Shown here: positions 32,906 to 40,976 of the stretch, piece after piece
Layout: the number at the start of each line of letters is the position of its first letter
Numbering within the stretch: the first letter of the stretch is position 1
From: Mycobacterium lacus
GTDB taxonomy: Bacteria; Actinomycetota; Actinomycetes; Mycobacteriales; Mycobacteriaceae
Length of the DNA: 64,000 nucleotides
NCBI RefSeq assembly: GCF_010731535.1
Contig: NZ_AP022581.1
Location: forward strand, 558,001 to 622,000
Direction: 5' to 3'
Notes under the pieces: generated by a model
Seen by the model: the letters and a program-made list of their open reading frames with translations, nothing else
Told to the model about the DNA's origin: nothing
The model's database searches: none
Program-made: the position numbers and the translations under genes

Positions 32906-33807
32906 TGGTCACCGCCGCTGCGGCCGGGCAACCCGCTGACGGGGGCGGGGTCGCGATCCACCCACGTGGCGGTATCAGGATTGGCCAATGTCCAGGACGC
33001 GATCTCGTCCTTGCGGGCCCACCACACATCGTCGCGTTCACGCAGCCGGGTCAGCACCCGATCGAGAACCCGCACGCGGGACGCGTGGCCCGAAAGGCGT
33101 TCGTGTAGACCGATGACCATCATCCGGCGTCGGTGGGCGCCCTCCTCGTAGAGTTGCTCGAACTCGTCGACGAGCTGTTGCTCGTAGTCGCCGGGTGAGA
33201 ATCCGGGAAAGTCGAAGCTGGCAATGTCGTTGAGGTGCACCGAATACGGCACCGTTGCGAACGGCTCGCCGTTGATGCGCTGCAAGAACGGCTCGTCGGC
33301 GGATAGATCGTCGATGTGGTAGGTGAACCCGAGTGCCTGCAGGATCTCGAGGGTGTTGACCCCGGGACGGATCCAGTAGTTGTTGTAGCCGACGGGCCGG
33401 AACCCGGTGACCTCCTCGATGGCCCGGACACTGTCGGCGATCCACTCACTTTCTGCGTCGCGATCGAGGTGGTATTGCCGTTGCCATTTCCTGCCGTGGG
33501 CACCGGCCTCGTGACCCCGATTGACGATTTCGGCCGCGACCTTGGGATGTCGTAGCACCGCATCACCGATCATGAACGACGACATGCGGATCCCGTGTTT
33601 GTCCATCAGGTCCAGGATTCGGGGCACACCCTCACGGGCGCCGTATTCGTAGAACGAGTTTTGACCCAAGTCGGGAAAGCCGTTGAGAATCGGCTCGGTG
33701 ATGGGGCCGCCGGCCCCGCTGATAGGTTGACCGCCGGCCTCGAACTGCATCGACACGGAAACCGCCAGCCGTGCGCCGTTCGGCCAGAACGAGTTTGGTT
33801 GCGACAT
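32902..33807 (-). CDS. Polysaccharide deacetylase family protein (NodB/PuuE-type)
   Basis: 301 residues. The fold marks are the QFEAGG near residue 21, FMIGDAVLRHPKVAAEIVNRGHEAGAHG (metal-binding His pair region), GFRPVGYNNYWIRPGVNT and a late MVIGLHERLSGH. This arrangement resembles the allantoinase/PuuE and imidase branch more than chitin deacetylases; there is no signal peptide, so the substrate is probably cytosolic. Its promoter is one of three nearly identical 61-bp modules. Downstream gene (Dabb) is coupled by a 4-base overlap. Confidence 0.8.
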   Translation of the reverse strand: MSQPNSFWPNGARLAVSVSMQFEAGGQPISGAGGPITEPILNGFPDLGQNSFYEYGAREGVPRILDLMDKHGIRMSSFMIGDAVLRHPKVAAEIVNRGHEAGAHGRKWQRQYHLDRDAESEWIADSVRAIEEVTGFRPVGYNNYWIRPGVNTLEILQALGFTYHIDDLSADEPFLQRINGEPFATVPYSVHLNDIASFDFPGFSPGDYEQQLVDEFEQLYEEGAHRRRMMVIGLHERLSGHASRVRVLDRVLTRLRERDDVWWARKDEIASWTLANPDTATWVDRDPAPVSGLPGRSGGDQ

Positions 33808-33839
33808 GGTTTGCCTTTCGTTGTCACCCGATGCAAGCG

Positions 33840-33900
33840 AGCCTAGGAATCCTGCACCGGTATCTTCAACGAAACCTCTTGTGAACAGCGGAGATTAGAT
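33840..33900 (-). promoter_or_regulatory. Shared promoter module, copy 1 (deacetylase operon)
   Basis: Read on the minus strand it holds CCGCTGTTCACAAGAG, then GGTTTCGTTGAAGATACCGG (33857-33876) and GATTCCTAGGCT. TTGAAG as -35 and TAGGCT (33840-33845) as -10 are 18 bases apart, and the deacetylase ATG follows about 33 bases later. The same 61 bases recur at 34480-34540 and 36135-36195 without gaps. Confidence 0.7.
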
Positions 33901-33920
33901 TATCCGTGAACCTTGGGAGG

Positions 33921-34337
33921 TTACGGACGCACGACGTCGTCGCCGAAAACATCTACGATGAAGTCGCTTTCGTCTGCACGCATATTTGCGTCCAGCACCT
34001 CGGTCACATGGTTTTCGGCCCACTGGCGCACGGCGGCCAGTGGAACGAGCAACGAGCGCCCGAGCGCCGTAAGCGCATACTCCACGGCGGGGGGTTGACC
34101 GCCATGTTCTGTGCGCTGTATGAGACCGTCACGCGCCATAGCGCGCAAGGTCTCGGTCAAAGCCTTCGACGTGATCCCACGGATACGCGTCTTCAGCTCG
34201 CTGAAGCGCATGGGGCGGTCGGCGAGCGCGACCACCACGAAAATCGTCCACCGAGCGCCGATTCTGTTCAGGATCACCCGACTGGGACACGTCGGGGCCA
34301 TGATGTCGTACGCCTTCGGTTTTACCTGCCTACCCAT
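33921..34337 (-). CDS. HxlR-family winged-helix regulator
   Basis: 138 residues from ATG 34337 (MGRQVKPKAYDIM); an ATG at 34352 is an alternative. HxlR marks: CPSRVILNRIGARWTIFVVVALAD with the family Cys, MRFSELKTRIRGITSKALTETLRAM as recognition helices, and ALTALGRSLLVPLAAVRQWAENH at the end. Such proteins often sense electrophiles or redox through the N-terminal Cys. It lies between promoter modules 1 and 2 and is the obvious candidate to bind them, by position only. Confidence 0.85.
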   Translation of the reverse strand: MGRQVKPKAYDIMAPTCPSRVILNRIGARWTIFVVVALADRPMRFSELKTRIRGITSKALTETLRAMARDGLIQRTEHGGQPPAVEYALTALGRSLLVPLAAVRQWAENHVTEVLDANMRADESDFIVDVFGDDVVRP

Positions 34338-34479
34338 AGCGCTCTCTTTCATCACCGGATAAGCCGCATCGGCCGATCGGCGTCGGCCTCCCGATCCGCC
34401 GAGCATACGCCTGGACCCTTGGTCCCCGCGGACCTTTTAGATGGTCATGCCGCTATCGGTTGCCCACGGCGGCGGGGCG

Positions 34480-34540
34480 ATCCAATCCTCGCTGTTCCCA
34501 AGCGGTTTCGTTGAAGATACCGGGGCCTGGTTCGTAGTCT
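34480..34540 (+). promoter_or_regulatory. Shared promoter module, copy 2 (PE_PGRS gene)
   Basis: Contains GGTTTCGTTGAAGATACCGG at 34503-34522, TTGAAG (34511-34516) and TAGTCT (34535-34540) with an 18-base spacer. The PE_PGRS ATG lies 43 bases downstream. The upstream half (ATCCAAT, CGCTGTTCCCAAGCG) also matches copies 1 and 3. Confidence 0.7.
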
Positions 34541-34582
34541 GACCCGCATTGGGTGACGACCGTTCAGGCGGGAGGAAGCGTG

Positions 34583-35724
34583 ATGTCGTTTGTGGTTTTG
34601 GCGCCGGAGGCGTTGGCGGCGGCGGCTGCGGATTTGGCCGGTATCGGGTCGGCGATCAGCGCGGCCAATGCGGCGGCGGTGGCCCCGACGGTTGGGGTGT
34701 TGGCCCCGGGTGCCGACGAGGTGTCGGCGGCGATTGCGGGTTTGTTCGGCTCGTATGCCCAGGGCTATCAGGAATTGAGTGCGCAGGCGGCGGTGTTTCA
34801 CGACCGGTTTGTGCAAACGCTGCAGGCCGGTCTCAACGCGTACGCGGGTGCCGAGGCCGTCAATGTCGAGCAGAGCCTACTCGATGCGGTCAACGGTCCC
34901 TCGCGAGCGCTGACGGGGCGCGCGTTGATCGGCGATGGCGCCAACGGGACGAGGCCCGGTCAGGCCGGTGGTGATGGCGGGTGGTTGTGGGGTAACGGCG
35001 GCAACGGCGCGACCGGCGCGCCCGGCCGGGCCGGCGGGCGCGGCGGTGATGCCGGGCTGTTCGGTAAAGGCGGCACCGGCGGTGCCGGGATCTACGGGGG
35101 CAAAGGCGGGGACGGCGGCAACGGCGGATGGCTGTTCGGGCGAGGCGGGGACGGCGGCAACGGCGGGTTGGTGGGCGGGGCGCCGACGGAAGCTCTACCG
35201 GCGGCGATATCAACGGTGGGACGGGTGGCACTGGCGGTGACGGTGGTGACGGTGGCCTTGGCGGGCTATTCGGGACCGGGGGGACCGGCGGGAAAGGCGG
35301 GGCCGGCGGTCAAGGTGGCGTCGGGGGCGCCAACTTCTTGAACGGGAGTTTTGGTGACGGCGGCACCGGCGGTCACGGCGGCAACGGCGGCAACGGCGGC
35401 GGCATCCGGTATATCGGTGACGGCGGTGACGGTGGCCGCGGCGGGCCTGGCGGGACCGGCGGGGTCTCCATCTGGGCCAGCAGCGGCGGGGGCGGCGACG
35501 GTGGTGACGGCGGCTCCGGCGGTGCCGGCGGCTTGCTGTACGGCAACTCCGGTGGCGGCGGGCTGCTGTGGGGCACCGGCGGCGACGGTGGCGACGGCGG
35601 TGCCGGCGGTGCCGGCGGCCTTTGGCCGTACGGCGGCACCCCCGGCCCCAGCGGTAACGGCGGGCACGGTGGTACCGGAGGGCTGCCATACGGCCAGCCC
35701 GGTATGCCCGGGGCGTCGGGCTGA
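34583..35724 (+). pseudogene. PE_PGRS protein gene, frameshifted in the repeat region
   Basis: ATG 34583 follows a GGAGG. The PE domain ([20 protein letters not shown] to [19 protein letters not shown], about 105 residues) runs into GGxGG repeats ([17 protein letters not shown]...). At about 35170-35190 the frame changes: the first frame turns to [11 protein letters not shown], while [19 protein letters not shown] and 170 more residues of clean PGRS repeats continue one frame over to the stop at 35724. A single indel separates an otherwise intact gene of about 380 codons. Real decay, phase variation in GC-rich repeats and an assembly error are all possible. Confidence 0.75.
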
Positions 35725-35810
35725 ATCGTCACGACGGCCGCGGGCGCGTCCCCCTCGCCGGGTCCGGCGGCAATCCGACCGTCGCGGCGCGCATGTCTTG
35801 TCGTCGCCCT

Positions 35811-35847
35811 GCGGGGGTCGGGCACGGCCGGCTTGCCCGACCCCCGC
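35811..35847. terminator. Strong GC-rich hairpin after the PE_PGRS gene
   Basis: GCGGGGGTCGGGCA (35811-35824) pairs perfectly with TGCCCGACCCCCGC (35834-35847) over a 9-base loop. It is followed by GTTCTT, not a long T run, which is usual for mycobacterial terminators. It lies about 90 bases after the PE_PGRS stop. The rest of the 593-base gap to the next gene holds no gene I can support, only the promoter module at 36135-36195. Confidence 0.6.
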
Positions 35848-36134
35848 GTTCTTACGTGCACAGCACCATGCCGGCCCTTCGCGATCGCGGCCGCGCTGCG
35901 CGGGCATCGTCCGCAGTGTCGGCTGGGACCAATCGAACGTCCAAATCTTTCGTCCACGCGACGCCACTGTTTCTGCTCGGAATCTTGGTGGAGCCCAACG
36001 ACATCGACGAGATCGTTCACGGACGGCGGATGGGTGGAGAGCTTGAGGTTGTAGCGAACCGTGAATGTGGCTCTCCGCGCCGTTGACCTACCCGCTTGTT
36101 GCACGGCAGGGTGTAGAGGCACGATGGTGAATCC

Positions 36135-36195
36135 ATCCAATATCCGCTGCGCACAGGCGGTTTCGTTGAAGATACCGGACTTCGATTCCTAGGCT
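36135..36195 (+). promoter_or_regulatory. Shared promoter module, copy 3 (PPE gene)
   Basis: GGTTTCGTTGAAGATACCGG at 36159-36178, TTGAAG (36166-36171) and TAGGCT (36190-36195), spacer 18. The upstream half reads ATCCAATATCCGCTG. The PPE start is 122 bases further on, a longer leader than at the other two copies. Confidence 0.7.
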
Positions 36196-36317
36196 GTCCA
36201 TATTCGGTTGAGTAAGGAATGCCTGTCGCTCAGTCAGACGTCCCCGCAACGGGTGAGAACGGCGTTGGCCCGGCCGAGAAGAGCAGTCGAGGACGGTCAA
36301 GCTGAGGAGCAATAGCG

Positions 36318-38115
36318 ATGTTGTCGGAATTCGCGCGGTTGGCGCCCGAGATTAACTCGGCGCGGATGTACGCCGGCGAGGGGTCGTGGTCGCTGGTGGC
36401 GGCCGCGGGCGCGTGGGATGGGTTGGCCGTTGAGTTGCGCTCGGCGGCGGCGTCGTTCGGGTGGGTGACCTCGGGGCTGATTGGTGGGTCATGGCAGGGC
36501 CCGGCGTCGGCGGGGATGATGGCCGCGGCCGCACCCTATGCGGGGTGGTTGAACGCCGCGGCGGCCCAAGCCGAGGACGCGGCCGGGCAGGCGCGGGCGG
36601 TGGTGGGGGCGTTTGAGGCGGCGCGGGCGGCCACGGTCCATCCGGCGATGGTCGCCGCCAACCGGGCTCAGCTGGTGTCGCTGGTCCTGTCGAACGTGTT
36701 CGGTCAAAACGCCCCGGCGATCGCGACCGCCGAGGCCGAGTACGAACGGATGTGGGCGCAGGATGTGGCCGCGATGTTTGGTTATCACGCCGGGGCTGCG
36801 GCGGCCGTGTCGGCGTCGACTCCGTTCACGCAGCCGCTGCGAAACGTAGTCGGGGTACTGGGCGTCACCCCGACCGCGGCATCGGGTATCGCAAATTTGG
36901 GTGGTCGCAATCTCGGTGTGGGCAATATCGGCGATTTCAATGTGGGAAGCGCCAACCACGGCAGTTACAACATCGGCCTCGGGAATCTCGGCAGCGGCAA
37001 CATAGGTTTCGCGAATGCGGGTTCGTTGCCGGCGGTGGGTTACAACATCGGCTTCGGGAACGCCGGCAGCTTCAACGTTGGCTTCGGGAACACCGGCACC
37101 GCGAACATCGGCTTTGCCAACACCGGCAACGGGAACATCGGTATCGGGCTTACGTCTGACAACCAGACGGGGTTCGGCGGCCTGAATTCAGGCAGCGGGA
37201 ATGTCGGCTTGTTCAACTCGGGCAGCGGGAACGTCGGATTGTTCAACTCGGGCACCGGTAACTGGGGCTTCGGGAACTCGGGCGGCCACAATACCGGCAT
37301 TGGCAATACCGGCAGTGCCAACACGGGCTTTTTCAACTCGGGCATCGTCAACACGGGTATTGGGAACGCGGGTAGCTACAACATGGGTAACTTCAATCCG
37401 GGCAGCTACAACACGGGCTCGTATAACACCGGCAACACAAACACCGGGTTTTTCAACTCGGGTGATCTCGACGTTCAACTCGGGCACCGGCGACAACGGC
37501 TTCTTCTGGCGAGGCGACAACCAGGGCCAAGTCGGCTTCGACTACACCCTGACCATTCCGAGAATCCCACTGGATCTCGCCGTGGACGTTAACCTCTCGA
37601 TACCTGTCACCGGTGCGATCACCGGCATCAAAGTCCATGCGTTCGACGTCCCGGTCCCGCTGAACGCGAAATTTGATCTTCCCTTGGATATCCCCGGGAT
37701 CCCTCTCAAAGGGAACATCATAGTCAAGGTCCCCGATATCTACGTCAACAACATCCCTCTCGACATCACCGTGGGCCCCGCATTGATGCATATACCGATC
37801 GTCACCACGGTTGGTCCCATTACCGTCCCGGTCATCCATATTCCCGCGGCACCAGGATTCGGCAGCTTCACCACCGACCCGTCGTCGGGCTTCTTCAACA
37901 CCGGTGGCGGAGGCGAATCGGGCATTGGAAATTTCGGCGTCAACAACTCGGGCTTCTTGAACTTCGGCGCGTTGCAATCGGGTATGGCGAACTTGGGCAA
38001 CACCATTTCGGGCTTTTACAACACGAGCGCGCTGGGCCTCCTGACACCAGGCCTTGTCTCGGGCGTCGGGAACATCGGCAGGGAAGTCGCCGGCTTCTTC
38101 AACGCCGGGCTCTAA
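36318..38115 (+). pseudogene. PPE-MPTR protein gene, frameshifted
   Basis: GAGGAG precedes ATG 36318. The PPE domain has APE in place of PPE ([14 protein letters not shown]), then WQGPASAGM and [20 protein letters not shown], followed by NxGxxN repeats. At about 37465-37480, in [10 protein letters not shown], the frame slips by one and the first frame soon ends. The other frame continues as [11 protein letters not shown], a 110-residue non-repeat beta-rich segment ([15 protein letters not shown]...VIHIPAAPGFG) and closing repeats to the stop at 38115. Corrected length would be about 598 residues. As with the PE_PGRS gene, it may be decay, switching or a sequence error. Confidence 0.75.
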
Positions 38116-38160
38116 TCGGTCAGGCAACTGTAGGTGGCCAGGTTTGCCCTCGCACGTGCT

Positions 38161-38183
38161 ATCCCGCGGGTGACCCACGGGAT
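38161..38183. terminator. Inverted repeat after the PPE gene
   Basis: ATCCCGCGGGT, one base, ACCCACGGGAT: eleven-base arms with a single mismatch, 46 bases after the PPE stop. The near-zero loop means a hairpin would open at the tip; it could be a terminator or an operator for the small gene at 38236. Confidence 0.4.
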
Positions 38184-38235
38184 TATCGGTGGTTGTGCAC
38201 GTGACATATAGACAGATTGAGGCCAGAGTGAATGT

Positions 38236-38664
38236 ATGACCGAAGAGAAAATAGCCGGGCAGTGGCTTGAGGGCTGTGCGGTTCAGCGGATCATGTTCCG
38301 CGACGGTCTGGTGCTGAACTTTGAGGATTACAACGAACTGGTCATCTCGGTACCAATACGCCTGACCCTGCCGGCCATCGCATCCTCGCCCGCAGAGGTG
38401 GTCGCCATCGACCCCAACGCCCCGGCCGATCACGAACGTCCACTCTTCGATTTCGCCGGGGCAACCTGCACGGGTGTTGTCTGGTATGACTCCGGAGATC
38501 TCCACCTCGAGTTCTCCGACGGTCACCAGATCGACGTGCGCCCCGACGAGCGCGTCACCTCATGGGAGCTCTATGGCAAATACCACGGATACGCCGCCTG
38601 CCTGCCGCACGGCAAGTTGCGGGTTGTGCGCCACGACGTAGCCGAAGCCAACGGCGACCGGTGA
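38236..38664 (+). CDS. Conserved small protein (DUF6188-like)
   Basis: 142 residues, acidic, without membrane segment or signal. The order GCAVQRIMFRDGLVLNFEDYNELVIS, a middle strand set, then DLHLEFSDGHQIDVRPDERVTSWELYGKYHG fits small mycobacterial DUF6188-type proteins, in which two copies of a ligand-like beta motif bracket the fold. Function unknown. Stands alone between the PPE gene and a convergent YceI gene. Confidence 0.65.
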   Translation: MTEEKIAGQWLEGCAVQRIMFRDGLVLNFEDYNELVISVPIRLTLPAIASSPAEVVAIDPNAPADHERPLFDFAGATCTGVVWYDSGDLHLEFSDGHQIDVRPDERVTSWELYGKYHGYAACLPHGKLRVVRHDVAEANGDR

Positions 38665-38708
38665 CCAAGCGGCGAACCGAACGGGGCGGTTGCCACTGGC
38701 AGGCGGCG

Positions 38709-39245
38709 TTACTGCGACGCCCGCGCGAAGACCGCCTCCGCCGATGCGGTCGCGGTCGCATCGATCATGCCGAGCCGGTTCCAGCCCAGGCCGAACTGGG
38801 TCCGGTCGATGTGGGCCTCGCCGGATATCCGCACTGAGCCGTCGCCGAACTCGGTGACTGTGACGGGCAACGGAACCGGATCGGTGATGCCTTTGATGGT
38901 GAAGTTCGCCCGCAGGTCGGCGTGGTTGCCCGTGGCCGGGTGCAGTTCGGTGACCACGACGCGGATCTGGGGGAAGCGTTGGGCATCGAAAAAGTCAACC
39001 GAGCGCAGGTGCTTGTCGCGCAGGCCGATTCCGGTGCGCAGCGAGGCGACGCCGATTTCGAGGTGTCCCGCGACCGAGCCGTCAGTGCGCAACTCACCGC
39101 GGCCACTGAATTCGGTGAACCTGCCTTTGACGGTGAGCAGGCCCCACATGTTTTTGATCCTGAAGGTGATGGCCGAGCGATCCGGGACCAGATTCCATGC
39201 GCCGGCGGCGTCGGGGTCGTTCAGGAGCGTTTCCAGGGTCGTCAT
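38709..39245 (-). CDS. YceI-family lipid-binding protein
   Basis: 178 residues, family length. WNLVPDRSAITFRIKNMWGLLTVKGRFTEFSG and SLRTGIGLRDKHLRSVDFFDAQRFPQIRV are signature YceI segments; the fold is a lipocalin-like barrel that holds isoprenoid or other long lipids. No signal peptide is visible, so it is likely cytosolic. Starts 12 bases after the SnoaL-like relic, in line with the acyl-CoA dehydrogenase operon. Confidence 0.88.
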   Translation of the reverse strand: MTTLETLLNDPDAAGAWNLVPDRSAITFRIKNMWGLLTVKGRFTEFSGRGELRTDGSVAGHLEIGVASLRTGIGLRDKHLRSVDFFDAQRFPQIRVVVTELHPATGNHADLRANFTIKGITDPVPLPVTVTEFGDGSVRISGEAHIDRTQFGLGWNRLGMIDATATASAEAVFARASQ

Positions 39246-39257
39246 CGTCGTGCCTCA

Positions 39258-39661
39258 CTATCGGTCGCCCGAGTCGAGCAGCGGTGCCAGCTCGGCAGGG
39301 TCGAAGTACTCGTCGATACGGTTGATCAGACCACGTATGTCCACCTTGATCACAATGCAAACCCGCATGGCCGGCTTGGCCGGTCGCAGGCAGCACGTGC
39401 CGCTGGACGAAGCCCCTGCCGGACCCGTCGTCGAACGCGTGACGGGTCCAGGAGTTCGTAGCGGCGCTGCGTGGTCGCCGAGATGAACCAGTCGGTCACC
39501 CGCAGCGCGCGGGCCTTGTCGTTGCCGCCGCGGGCGCCCACCCGCCACACCGCGATGTCGTCGCTCCACATTCGATCGACCGCGGCCAGGTCGGCGTTCT
39601 CGATGGCGGTGACCAGTCGGTCGGCCAGCTCGACGATGGCCTCGGCGGTGATACCGAGCAT
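39258..39661 (-). pseudogene. SnoaL/NTF2-like gene with two frameshifts
   Basis: ATG 39661 opens MLGITAEAIVELADRLVTAI...DIAVWRVGARGGNDKARALR, a SnoaL-like start. The frame fails near 39440 after RRYELLD; one frame over, FDDGSGRGFVQRHVLPATGQAGHA is the expected next part; near 39362 it shifts again to VCIVIKVDIRGLINRIDEYF, the expected end, with the stop at 39258. The shifts do not cancel and the span (404 bases) is not a multiple of three. It was the last gene of the acyl-CoA dehydrogenase operon before the YceI gene. Confidence 0.7.
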
Positions 39662-39672
39662 GCGACTGACTC

Positions 39673-40011
39673 CTATTCGCTGGCGTACCCGGGGTGGGCA
39701 ACGGCCAACCGATGTCTCACCAGTGTCCGCAGGCAGGCGACGACCTCGTCGGCGCGGGCGTCCAGTTCGCCCGACCGGATCGCGGCGGCGAGCGCGGCCT
39801 CGTCGGCGTACCCGAGGCCCGTCAGGGCCGCGCGGACGTCGGCGTCGCCGGGGGCCCGCAGTTCTCGTTCGACGATGCGCAGCGCGTTGGCGGCGACTCT
39901 GGCGTGGAAGTTGACCTGCCCACTGGTCGCCCGCCGGACATCGCCTGCTAGGAATTCCGCGACCGCGGCCACGAGTTCGGCAGCGGTCGGGCGGCCGTAG
40001 CCGCCGGTCAT
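39673..40011 (-). CDS. DUF6285 small protein
   Basis: 112 residues from ATG 40011, overlapping the kinase stop by ATGA. All-helical, with PTAAELVAAVAEFLAGDV near the start and FHARVAANALRIVERELR in the middle, which is the DUF6285 pattern. Genes of this type regularly accompany an APH-fold kinase and an acyl-CoA dehydrogenase, as here. I suspect an accessory subunit of the kinase. Confidence 0.75.
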   Translation of the reverse strand: MTGGYGRPTAAELVAAVAEFLAGDVRRATSGQVNFHARVAANALRIVERELRAPGDADVRAALTGLGYADEAALAAAIRSGELDARADEVVACLRTLVRHRLAVAHPGYASE

Positions 40012-40976
40012 AATGCATCCCCCTCGAGCAGGTCGAGCAGATCCCACTCGTTCTCGCAGACCCGGCGCCCGATCGTCGCCAACTCCACCGAGCGAGCCTG
40101 CCCGCTCAGGTGCCGCTCCGCCTGGTAGCGGCAAATGACTCCCCAGCGCAGCGTGGCCAGCACCAGCCACCAGCGAAACACGTCTCGATCGATGGTCGCC
40201 GCGCTGGCCTCCTCGTAGGCCCGCAGGAAGTCCTCGACACTACCCAGGCCGCCGGCCCCTTGGCCGGCCGGCGCACCGAACCGCCAGGCACGCACGCAGA
40301 ACCAGGCCAGGTCCTCGTATGCCGCCCCGACGTGCACCAGCTCCCAATCCAGCACGGCGGCAAGGTCGCAACCGTCGACGACGAGGTTTCCCATCCGGTA
40401 GTCGCCGTGCACCAGAACCTCAGGCGACGGCGCGGGACGGTGGGCCACGAGCCAGCGGAACGCCCATTCGAAGGTGGCTGTGGTGTCGCCCATGGCATCG
40501 AGTCGTGCACGCCACTGCACGAGTGGGTCCTCGCGGGCCAGGCCGAGTGAGCCCGAATCGGCCCGGTGAATGGCGGCCAGCGCTTGCGCGCAGTGGAGCA
40601 GCAGCCGCCGCCGGCCGGTCTCGTCGAGTTGACGCTGGATGCGCCGGACGATGGTTTCGCCCCTGACCTCTTCGCAGATCAGAAACGGATTGCCCAGCGA
40701 CGCAACCGAATCGTCGGCGGCCAGGATGTGCGGCACCGGCGCCCCGGCGGCCGCCGCCGCCGCCTGGACGCGAGCTTCCAGCTCCATGCCGGCGTGCACG
40801 TCATCGGGCGGCCCGATGCGCAGGATCAGCGACCGGCGTCCGGAGTCCGTGGCGGCGTCGAACGCCCATGTGCTGCGGCTGGCTCCGCCGGTGAGCGCGC
40901 GTAGATTGTCGACGGCTACCTCGGCGCCCAGGATTGGGCGCAACACCGCGGCCAGGCCGTCGGATAGTTGGGTCAC
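40008..40976 (-). CDS. APH-fold phosphotransferase paired with an acyl-CoA dehydrogenase
   Basis: 322 residues from GTG 40976, which overlaps the dehydrogenase stop as GTGA. Kinase core VLVHGDYRMGNLVVDGCDLAAVLDWELVHVG holds the catalytic HGD, the metal Asn and the second Asp; the N-lobe has LTGGASRSTWAF and LILRIGP. In animal ACAD10/ACAD11 and bacterial levulinate pathways an APH domain phosphorylates 4-hydroxyacyl-CoA before an acyl-CoA dehydrogenase-type enzyme acts. The coupled layout here suggests the same division of labour. A longer open frame upstream is a shadow of the dehydrogenase. Confidence 0.85.
   Translation of the reverse strand: MTQLSDGLAAVLRPILGAEVAVDNLRALTGGASRSTWAFDAATDSGRRSLILRIGPPDDVHAGMELEARVQAAAAAAGAPVPHILAADDSVASLGNPFLICEEVRGETIVRRIQRQLDETGRRRLLLHCAQALAAIHRADSGSLGLAREDPLVQWRARLDAMGDTTATFEWAFRWLVAHRPAPSPEVLVHGDYRMGNLVVDGCDLAAVLDWELVHVGAAYEDLAWFCVRAWRFGAPAGQGAGGLGSVEDFLRAYEEASAATIDRDVFRWWLVLATLRWGVICRYQAERHLSGQARSVELATIGRRVCENEWDLLDLLEGDAL

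Noticed and set aside
35731..36100. Small open frames between the PE_PGRS and PPE genes
   Set aside because: Arg/Pro/Ala-rich translations on both strands, no ribosome sites and no recognisable domain.
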